Source: Prorocentrum cordatum (Eukaryota; Sar; Dinophyceae; Prorocentrales; Prorocentraceae). Taken from it: a stretch of 64,000 nt of DNA. The position numbers were made by a program, and so were the translations under genes. Below, one piece after another: positions 34,501 through 45,381 of the stretch; position 1 is the first letter of the stretch; the number at the start of each line of letters is the position of its first letter. The stretch spans positions 433,619 through 497,618 of the forward strand of contig CAUYUJ010000714.1 in assembly GCA_963575745.1 (NCBI GenBank), given 5' to 3'. The notes under the pieces were generated by a model. It was given only the letters and a program-made list of their open reading frames with translations, did no database searches and was not told where the DNA came from.

Positions 34501-37500
34501 TCTGACCACTGCGTGAAATTCAATGCAATGCTTGGAACAGGGTCACTGCTTAGAATCACTGCTAGGAATCATTGCTGGAGTCCTTACTTGGAACTACTTC
34601 TTTGTGATTGTCATTGCTTGGCATTGCTTGGCACTGCTTAGGATCATTGCTTGACAAAGCTTTGCGTGGCTTGACATTGCTGGGCAGTCTTTGGCGCTAC
34701 TTTGCATTACTTGGCGTTGCTTGGGATCGCTCCAACAAGCAAATATGATAACCCCTTCGGCAACCTGGGGACTAACATTCTCCTCAAGATACGGGGGCTC
34801 AGATACCTCACCGCTGCACCGCTCTGTGCTCCGAGTTGTTGAACGAGCCGGCGGGAGGTGTTCGCGGAGAGGGGTCAGAATGGCCTGTCGTCCTGTGCTT
34901 GGCGTGGTGAGGATGGGCGGATCGGGTAGGGGGTGGTCCGGCGCGCGTGGGGGCCCAAATCGTACCCTCGGGCGGTGTGGCCTGCGCGCGTGTGGTATTC
35001 GTCAAACAACTTGCCAATCTGTGTATCTGGCCGAACCTCTGCAAACCATGCCGGATAACATCGATCGGTCAACGATGTCCGCGGGCCGGGTTGTGATCGA
35101 TCGCGTCAGCAATTGAGCTCGGCAAAGAGCAAACGATCCTGGGGCGGCTCCTTGGGATCATTCGCGGCCAGCTTCTGGCGGGATGGCAGGGTTTGAAGAG
35201 AAGAGGCTGGGCGGCGGGAGAACGCGGCGTCACTTGCCGGTCGGGCATCGCCGCAACCATCTGCTTGAGGCTGCACCCTGTCCCGCAGGCGCTTTCCTGG
35301 CCGTTTCGCAGACGTGGGCTCGCAGCGGGCAGGGACGCCCCAGGCAGCGCCGCCTCGCTGCGTGCGAGGCGCCTCGATCCCCCAGGCAGGCACTGGCCAT
35401 CGCTCGGACGTCCATTTCTTGCGCTTTTTTCGGTTTCGTGCGTGGTTTTTTCGCCGAATGATCAAGGATGCTCCTCGATGGTCCTCGCCGAAAGAAAAGT
35501 GCACACGTCCGAGCGACGCCAAGGGCACCGGCCAGAGCGCGATCCACGCCGTGCCGGGCACGCTCCGCAGCGCCGCCCGAGGCGCCCACCAGGGGGGCGG
35601 GGGCGCGCGAGGCCTCCGGCGGGGGGCCTGAACATATGCACACCACCACCGCCTCCCTCCCCCCCTCTCTCTTACTGGAAGGAGGAGGGAGGAGGAATCG
35701 ACCCTGACCTTCCAGGAGGGCCTAAAAAATAGCACCAGGGCCTCGATATCTGAATTCCTGTCGAGGTTTTAGGCAGCCCAGATAGGTCTATCGGTCTGGA
35801 GGGCTATTTTTTTGCACTCTGGAAGGTCAGGGTCCCTCCCCACCTCCCTCTCGCTGGAAGGAGGAGGGAGGAGGAATCGACGTGGTGGCGGTGTCTCTTC
35901 TTTTTGGGCCCCCCTCCAGGGGCGCCGCCCATGCCCCTGGCAGTCGGGAGCGGCCAAGAGGGGGGTGTCCAAGAAGCGGGGGGGGTGCAAATCATGACCG
36001 GCAGCATGTGCGCGGCCCAGCGGGGGGGCCAGGGACGTAATGGAATAAGAAGAGGCGCCATGAAATCTGGGGAAATATCATGGCCCCCGCCATGATATCC
36101 CCCCCCCCCTAGTCATCACCCCCCTCTTTTCCGCCCCCTGGCACTGCGCGCGGAGCCCTCGGCGGCGACGGGGCAGGGCCCCGGAGAGAGCGAAGGGGAC
36201 GGGGCCCCCCGCACTCCTCGGCCTCCGGGAAGGCCGGCGCAGCGCCCCGCGCCCGGTGGGCGGGCGGCCTGCCAGGCCGGCGCTGCTCCTGGAGTCTAGG
36301 GGGCCACGGGCGAAGCCTACACCCTCCCTCCTGCTCCTTCTCTTCTTCCTCCTTCTCCTCCTCTTCTGCCTTCACCTCCTCGTCGTCCTCCTCGGGTGAC
36401 CAGGAATGGCACCTCGACACGCCGACCTGGAGTCAGCGCTGATCGACGACGGCAGGCCCCCGACAGCGAAGTGCTGGGCAGGGGGCGATCCTTGAATCCC
36501 GATCGTAGGAGGGCATTTGTGAACCCTACCCCTACCCCCCACGATTTCTGCGGGGGAGGGGGGGGGTCACTTCGTTCGGGAGCCTCCCGAACGAAGCGAA
36601 CCCCACCCTCCCCCGCAGAAATCGAGGGGGGCAGGGGTGTAGGGTTCGCCTGTGGCCCCCTGTGGAGAAGGGGGCCACAAGCGAACCTTTGGAGTCCCCA
36701 AGCGGTGCGGTGACGGACCGTGCGGTGGCCTCGAAATCCCCCAAGACCTCACCGTACGGTCTTGGGACCCTGGAGGCCCCCGTCGCCCGAGACGTCCTCG
36801 GAGAAGGACCCGAGTCCCAAGACCGTGCGGTGACCCCGAATTTCTGCCTCCCCCTCAGAAATCGTGGGGGGCGGGGGTGGGGTTCGCCTGTGGCCCCCTG
36901 TGGAGAAGGAGCTGGCCGATGAGAGCAAGCCCGCGCACTGCCAAGAGACCGGAAACATCTTTTGCGCCGGCGGCTATAAAACGACGCGAAGATCGGGACA
37001 AAATCGGATCGGGATAATTCGAAATCTCTGAGAATCGGCGGGTTTGAAGGATGTATTGGGGGCCGCGGCCGCTCCAGAGCGTTCCGGAACGCTCTGAGAG
37101 CGCTCTGGAACGCTCTGGAGCGATTTATCCCGATCCTAGCCCTGTTTTAGGCTAGGCAGGGGTCGTCTGCGCGGGCGGAGGGAGCTGACGGAGCGGGGGC
37201 GCCGCCGTGGCGAGCACTGGCCAGCGTGCAGGAGCGGGAGGCGGGGCGGAGCGGGCGGCCGCAGAGGGAGGGAGGCAAGGCGAAGGCCACTCAGGGGGGA
37301 TCGAGCAGAAGCAACTTGAAACAAAAAGCTGGAAGCACACATCATTGAAGGGGCCCCAGGACACACAAATAAATACACACAAATAAAAAGATTCCCCACT
37401 GGGTCTTTGTCTTCCCCCCCACTTCCCATATTTTCCCATATTTTCTGGGGGATCGACGATTAATTGTGTCTGTGTGTTGTTTTCCCTCCTGAATCATGGC

Positions 37501-40500
37501 TGCACTCACGTGTGGAACATCCGGGGAGGCTCCGCGCTGGGTGCACGTGCGGAGGCCCAGCGTGCCTGGCCATACAGAGGGGCCGCGCGCTGGAAAGACG
37601 CGTGGGCACGTGCTGGCGGCGCGCAGAGGGGGGGCATGGGGCAGGGGGGAAGGCTTCTTTGCAGGAGTCTGCTTCTTAGAAGGCGCGGGCCTTACATCTA
37701 CAGACAAGGCCCGCGCCTTCGAAGAAGCAGGGGTGCTTCTAAGAGGCCTTCCCCCCTCTCCCCACCCCCCTCTGTGTGTGGCTGAACATGTGGAGGGAGT
37801 GAGGGAGTGAGGAGGGGGGGAGGGAGAGATAATGACTGGGGAGGTATGGAGGGCCAACCGCTGGAAGGACATAGGCACGACGTGCTCAGCTCTTGCCCAG
37901 GCCGGCCACGGTATGCCCATGCAACTTCCTGGCAACAGGGAACAACTGCATCAAATATACACTTTCGGAGATCCGCGCGGGTTGGGCCCGTGCCAGCCAA
38001 GACGGGCCCCAACGCCAGTGCGGACCTCCGAACTTGTGTGCTTGATGCTGTTTCGAACGTTGGCAAACACCTGATTGGCACGCCTGAGATAGGTATGGGA
38101 AATATGCGTACGATTCCCAACCGCACATGTCGTCCAACACCGACAGCGGCTATTGGACAACGCCCGTGGCGACACCGGCAGCGAGGCCTGCTCATGATGG
38201 ATGGGAACCGCTGTCGGTCTTCGCATCCTTAAGTTCCGCCCTCGTGTCGTGTGTCGATCCTTGCGAGCTGAGGGGCCACGTCGGGGGGGGACGTGCTCAG
38301 GGGGGGGGACGCACCGAGCTGGAATCGGCGATGCAGTCGGGGCGTTGACCTAAGGAACCCTAAATAAGGAACGAGGCCCCTGTTTTCCATGAGTTGAACT
38401 TCGATTTCGTATCGAAAATCTAAGGAAAACCTGAGGCAAGCTGCGAAGCAATCAAGGAACACGGAGCCCCTCCCCAACGAAAAGGGCTCCTCCTCCAGGG
38501 CCCCGGCGATACATCGCCGATAGATCGGCGGCAGGCCCCCGATCGCGAATGTCCGGACGCTCCCGTGCGGGGGGCTTGCTGTCGGCCACCCGATCGGCGA
38601 TGAATGGGGTGATTGGGGGTCGATGCGTCCCCCTTGGCGGCGCGCAGAGGGGGGCATGGGGCAGGGGGGAAGGCTTCTTTGCAGGAGACTGCTTCTTAGA
38701 AGGCGCGGGCCTGACATCTACAGTCGAGGCGTTGACCTGAGGAACCCCAAATAAAAAAAACGAGGCCTCTTTTGCCATAAATTGACCCTCGATTTCGTAT
38801 CGGAAACATAAGGAAAACCTGAGGCAAGCTGCGAAACACTCAATGAACGCGGAGCCCCTCCCCAACGAAAAGGGTTCCTTCTTCAGGACCCCTACTGTAT
38901 GGGGCAGGGGGGAAGGCTTCTTAGACGGAGTCTAGGCGCGGGCCTTACATCTACAGACAAGGCCCGCGCCTTCGAAGAAGCAGGGGTGCTTCTAAGAGGC
39001 CTTCCCTCTCCCGTGCTCGCCCTCTGCGCGTGGCCGGCCCCCCCTGTCCCGAAATAGGTGGCGGGGACGCATGCGAACTGTGCCACTGGGACCTTCGGCG
39101 GAGCTCCTATGGGGCCACAACGCGTGTGAAGGGTGTGCCGAAATGAGTGGCGGTGACGCATTCGAATTGTGCCACTGGGACCTTCGGCGGAGCTCCTATG
39201 GGGCCTCGAAGCGTGTGAGGGGTGTCCCACGCTGGGACGTTACCTGTGCTGGTTTTCGGGTCCAAGCTCGGATCTCCAGCGACCGTTCGGGACAATCCGG
39301 GCGCCCCGGGAAACGCTCTCGGCGACGCGCAGTTCGCTGGAAGGTGCCCGGAGGCTGGAAAGCCGCCGAGATCCGCCGACAACGCACGAGACCCTCGAAC
39401 ACGACGAGCTGAGTAAAACAGGGGCAGGGTTCGCATGTGGCCCCCTCTATGCACCCGCTCGCATGGCCTCGGCTTCCCCGGCTGACTTATCCGCATGCGT
39501 GGGGACATATAGGCCACCAATGTTTTCGATTCGCTGTTAAAACAGGGCTAGGATCGGGATAAATCGCTCCAGAGCGTTCCGGAGCGCTCTCAGAGCGTTC
39601 CGGAACGCTCTGGAGCGGCCGCGGCGCCCAATACACCCTCCAAACCCGCCGATTCTCAGAGATTTCGAGTTATCCCGATCCGATTTTGTCCCGATCTTCG
39701 CGTCGTTTTCAACACGACGAGCTGAGGCCGCCACTCCCAGCTTCTGGAGGCCGGTCTGGGGGTCCACTGTTGGCAGCACGTCGAGGGAGAGCTCCCTGCC
39801 CGCGCGCTGCAGCGTCACGCTCACGGCCTCCTGAGGGCACGCGCGCGCTGCGGCTTCTGGCCGATGCCCGGCGCGCTTTTTTCCGGCTGCTCGCACGCTG
39901 CGTGTGGTCCTGAGGTGGTCCCTCCCCCCTTCTTCGTTCGTTCCTCCCTCCGCCCCCTCCCTTCCTCCCCCTCCTCCCGCGTGGCGCCGATACGTTTGCA
40001 GGTGAATTCGTATCCTTCTCACTGCCCGCATTTCTCTGCCACACGCATAACTGTTTATCTTGCCAATGCGCCGTCTGTGCGCCAGGCTTGACTGACCGCA
40101 CGCTGCGGGCATCGACACCCTGGGCACGCTGGCTTGGCACTGTTAGAGGAAAAAGAACTACGCACATACACCGATTCTGGCCAGGCCCATCCTGAGCCTA
40201 GGGTCGGTGCATACGCCCTCCTACCTTGGCCAGAAAGGCATACGCACCGATCCTGGGTCAAGGATGGGCCTTGCCAGAATCGGTGCATGTGCATAGTTCT
40301 CTTCGCCCGAACTGTACGGTGAGGGCATCGGATGAGGAAGCAGTGGATACGGGACCCAGGGTCTGGAAGCCGGTTGGACTCCAATCGTAGATTGGCCATG
40401 GATACCGTTGAAGAAAAAGCTGTGCATCAAGAGTCGGGGGACCACTTCGAATACACCCGCCCCCCGCACCCCCGGGCCTATCAGGCTGGGGTGTGGAGGG

Positions 40501-43500
40501 GGGGTAGTCGGTTCGTTGTCGTTGGAGCGTTGTTGATGCACAGCTTTTTCCTTCAACCGTATCACTGCCGCCCTCATCAGATCAAAGAATCCTTCAGGGT
40601 CTGAATACCTCCTGGGCACATCAGCGCCTTCACCGTACCCATCGGTCGGAAGGAGTAGGTAGAAACATGAAGTAGGAAGGCGTTGGAAATAGATTGGGTT
40701 TCCGCCCGCCTCCTGAAGAGGAGGGAAGAGGGAAACCCACTCGACTCTTGAAGTAGGAAGGCGCTCAAAGTAGATTGGAATCTGGGAATCCAAAAATACC
40801 TACTTTCAACGACCGATGGGTACAGTGAAGTCCTGGGGCACAGCCTTCGTCGACGCTTGGCGGCGCGCACGGGGGGCGGGAAAGGGGGAAGGCCTCTTCG
40901 AAGGAGGCTGCTTCTCAGAAGGCGCCGGGCCCTACATCTGCAGACAAGGCCCGCGCCTGCGAAGAAGCAGGGGTGCGTCTGAGAAGCCTTCCCCCCCTCT
41001 CCCCTGCACCCCTTTTGCGCGTTGGCCGAAAGCGATCGCGAACCTTGATGCTCGAGCCTCCACTAGAGGCCTCCTGGATGGGGTCCGAGTGGATGGGGTC
41101 GAACGATCGCGCCGCATCGCCAATGCATCGTTAATGCGGCGATGCATCGGCGACGCATAGGTGATGCATCGGTGGCGTCGTCGTGGGGGAACACGGGCCC
41201 CACATCGAGCCGCATCGTCGATGCATCGGCCAGGCGGTGCGATCCTCCGACCCCATCTTTGAGCAGGGACCGACCGTCCCGGCATTCCTATAGTCCTACC
41301 ACGAAATGTTCTTAGAACCCAGATATGCTCTAATAACCAAAACAATGTTCTTAGAGCATTAACCCGATGCGTTAAACGAAGACAGGCTCCGCCAGACATG
41401 TTCTAAGAACATTTCGTGGAAGCCAGAAAAGGTTCTTAGAACATCGCTTGGTGGGACTATGAGCGAGCCGGGACGCTTCGCCACTGCTTGACCTCTACTC
41501 GGACCCCATCTGGGAGGGCAAGGTCCGCGACCCTCGAGCCGCCCCTGCTCCCTGGGGCCTCGACTCTGCCGGTGCGGGGCCCCCGCGCCTTCCGCGCGAC
41601 AGCTCTCCCCTTGGGGGGGGCTGCTCCTCCTCCGCCCCTCGGGGCCTCGCGGCGCCCCCGGGGGGCCTCGAGGCCCCGAGGGGCGCTCTGTGAGGCTCCT
41701 CGGGGGCCTCGAGGCCCCGGGGGGCCCTCGGGGGCCCCGGGAGGCTCCTCGGGGGCCCCGGGGGGCCTCCTCGAGGCTCCGCGGGCCCCTCGAGGCTCCA
41801 AGGCCCCGAGGGGCCCCTCGGGGCCCCCTCCGAGGCGCCCCCCCCCCCGGGGCCTCGCGTGCGGGCGCCCTCGGCGCCGGGCCGAGGCGCGGAGCCCCGC
41901 GGGGGGCCCCACGGGGCTCCGCGGGCCTGCCGGGCGGCGGGAACGCTCCCAGGGCGAAGAGGAGGAGGAGGAGGAGGAGGAGGAGGAGGAGGAGGAGGAG
42001 GAGGAGGAGGAGGAGGAGGGGGAGGAGAGGAGGAGGAGGAGGAGGAGGAGGAGGATAGGGAGGATAGGGAGGATAGGGAGGATAGGGAGGATAGGGAGGA
42101 TAGGGAGGAGGAGGAGGAGGAGGAGGAGGAGGAGGAGGAGGAGGAGGAGGAGGAGGAGGAGAAGGCGGAGGACCACGCCAGGAAACCTCGATCCTCGCAC
42201 CTCTCGTCCGCCGCCCCCCCCGACGGATCAGCGGAGCCTGCCCTCCCCCCGACGCTGCCCCCCGAAGGCAGAGCCGGGGCGGCCCGCGCGCTGGCACCGG
42301 CGCGGTGGAGCGCAGCATGTGCGTGGAGCGCGCACGCGGGCGGAGGGCCAGTCGAGACCACCCGCGGCCGTCCTCCCTGCAAGACGAAGCCAGGACGAAG
42401 ACAAATTGGGGTGAGGATGAATCGTGGGGAATCTCTGACATCGTGGAGGGCCAGTCGAGACAACCCGCGGCTGTGATCCCTGCAAGACGGAGCCAGGACT
42501 TACCAGCCTGGAACATATCCCTATCCCTATCCCTATGCTGGGCACCTCCTCCTCACGATGCCAATCTTAGGGGTCCCCTCATTTTTTGGAGGGCGAATCC
42601 CGAAGATTGTCATCGCCTTTTGGCGAGTCAATCTTAGGGATAGGGATACGTTCAAGGCTGGTATAGGACGAAGATGAATTGGGGTGAGGATGAATCGTGG
42701 GGAACCTCTGACATCTGGCGGCTCTGGCGGATGTCTCGGGCGCCGCGGCCTTCTCGGAGCGCCCGCGGCCTTCTCGGAGCGCCCTGGAACGCTCTGGAGA
42801 ACGGATCTGTCCTCGTCCTGGCCCCGTCCGACCCTGGCGTTCTCCGCCCTCCCTGGGCCTCCTGGACACTCCCAGTCGCCTCGGCAGGAGCCGCCCCGGG
42901 AAGCGGGCCAGGGTGGACCCCGGGAGGGGTCGGGGGGCCGATTGGCGGGCGGACTCTGGCACTCGCCATCGCTCGGACGTCCACACCTCGTGCATGCTTC
43001 GGCTTCGTGCGTATGCTCTATTCGCGAGAGGGCCCAACCTGCGGAATAGAAAAGTTGCACACGCCCGAACGGTGCCCGGCAGGGCGGGAGGGCCGGCGTG
43101 CTCCCCCAACTGGCCCTCCTCCGAGCACGTGCCCCAGCGCTGCGAGGAGGGGGAGGAGGAGGAGGAGGCGGAGGAGGGTGAGGAGGAGGAGGAGGAGGAG
43201 GAGGAGGAGGAGGAGGAGGAGGAGGAGGAGGAGGAGGAGGAGGAGGAGGAGGAGGAGGAGGAGGAGGAGGAGGAGGATAGGGAGGCGGAGGGGAGGAGGA
43301 GGACGGGCGCTGCGAGGAGGATCAGCTTCCGCGGCAGCGCAGCCGCCCCCTCAGCGGCCCAGGACCGTCGATGTCTCGACTGGCCCGCCTCCTCCGCCGC
43401 TTCCTCCTCCGCCGCTTCCTCCTCCTCCTCTCCTCCTCTCCTCCTCCTCCTCCTCCTCCTCCTCCTCCTCCTCCTCCCCTCCTCCTCCTCTCCTCCTCCT

Positions 43501-45211
43501 CCCTCCCCTCCTCCTCCTCCTCCGTCCTGCGACGGGAGCGTCTGGATGAAGCTCACGAAGCCCTTCGTGGTCTGACCAGGTGCGCTGAGATCCAGTTCCC
43601 CTACCCGAAGCACCACGTCGTTCGCGACGAGGCCAGTCCTTCTGAATGCTTCCTCGGAGACGTCCTCCACGCGTATGCCCGGCAACGGCTTTGTCTCTGG
43701 GACCCCAGTCGTGACCGAGGCAACGGCGACGCTCGTCCAAGCCTTACTCGGGCTTGCCGATCGCAATCGTCGCTGAACGGAGCGCTGCCTTCACGATTCG
43801 CCGCGGACATCTTCGAAGTCCCGCAGGGGATCCCTGGAGCTTCCCGGAGGTGCCAGCACGGACTAGCCCCCCCCCCCAAATGCCGAACATGACCACAGAC
43901 TTCGAGCCCCGGACGTCGATCCATGTCGATCCCCGTCCCCTCTTCCTCCAGGACAGGGCGCGGCCTGGATGCACTCGCGAGCAGGGCCGTGGAGCGCGCG
44001 CCGAGAGCGCATGCCTGCGGCACTCTGGTGTCAAGCCATGGGCCATGGAGCCGAGCGCGCTCTCCGAGCGCCTCCTCCTCCTCCTCCTCCTCCTCCTCTT
44101 CCTCCTCCTCCTCCTCCTCCTCCTCCTCCTCCTCCTCCTCCCCGTCCTCCTCCTCCTCCCCCTCCTCCTCCCCTTCCTCCTCCTCCTCCTCCTCCTCCTC
44201 CTCCTCGACTTTGGATGCTTTTGGGTGACGGGGTCGCCCTTGGCATCAACGGGCGACTGACATCGAAGCCGAAGACAACGGCGTCGACGACCCCCCTCCA
44301 TCACAGAGGGCGTGTGTAACGCATGTAAGAATCATCAATTCCATCATGGAGGGGGTAGGACGGTTTCCTCAACATCTAGCCCACGGGCCATATGGGCATA
44401 ATATACGACTTCTCGGCCACAACAATTCCTGGCATGAGACACAGGTATCCTTCCCGACTAGCCCACGCGTCATTCAGGGTTGCTTGCTTGCTGGCCCATT
44501 GTTTTAATGCTGCTGACCCTCCGTGGATCTCTGGAGGCCCCTAGAGACGTCTGGGGGCCTCCAGGGATCTCCACCCAGAGAATGTTGTGCGGTCGGGCGT
44601 CTGGTGGAGTGAGGGCGGGGCGCGGGGGACGCAAATTTGACTTCTCCAGTGACGCCCAGACGTTGGACCGCCCATCTGGACAACGGGAGCAGGTGGTAAA
44701 GTATCCGCCTTCCCCCCTCCTCCTCCTCCTCCTCCTCCTCCTCCTCCTCCTCCTCCTCCTCCTCCTCCTCCTCCCAATTCCCTTCCTCTTCTCCGCTTAT
44801 TCATGCCCTTCCCCCTCCTCTTCCTCATACTCTTTGTCCTTGCTGCTACGTCTACATGCGTTTCCTGCTGCTGTCCCGCTGCTCCTCCTTTGGCAATCTG
44901 AGCCGTGCGCCACGACCATGTTCGCTAACACGCCACCCGCGAGGACCCACAATTGCGCTGCAGCCGGCAACGATTCAAACTTGGTCACCATTGTCCCGTC
45001 CTGTCATGGGGGAAGGAGACATGCATGGAGGATGAGGAAGCAAATGATGAAACGTTTGGAAGGACGGGGTAGAGAACAGACAGGACAGGAAGAAAAGAAG
45101 AGAGAGACCGTAATGGAGGAGCGAATGTGAAAGGATTCGTGAAAACGAAGGGGATGTATATATACATGTTCGAAAGGAGGACTATTAGAACGTATGCTGA
45201 AACAGAGGGGC

Positions 45212-45250
<39 letters not shown>

Positions 45251-45345
45251 CAGCGAGAGAGAGAGAGAGAGAGAACGAGAAAGAGAGAGAGAGAGAGGGA
45301 ATGACCAGAGAGACGGAGGCATAGAGAGAAACCGAGATAGAGAGA

Positions 45346-45381
<36 letters not shown>

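Noticed and set aside
31678-43526. Additional exons of the M50 protease in long ORFs at 35.1-35.7, 36.1-36.4 and 41.4-42.5 kb
   Set aside because: Exons 3, 4 and 5 already join in phase through the whole PDZ domain, leaving no gap; these ORFs are GC- or repeat-driven.
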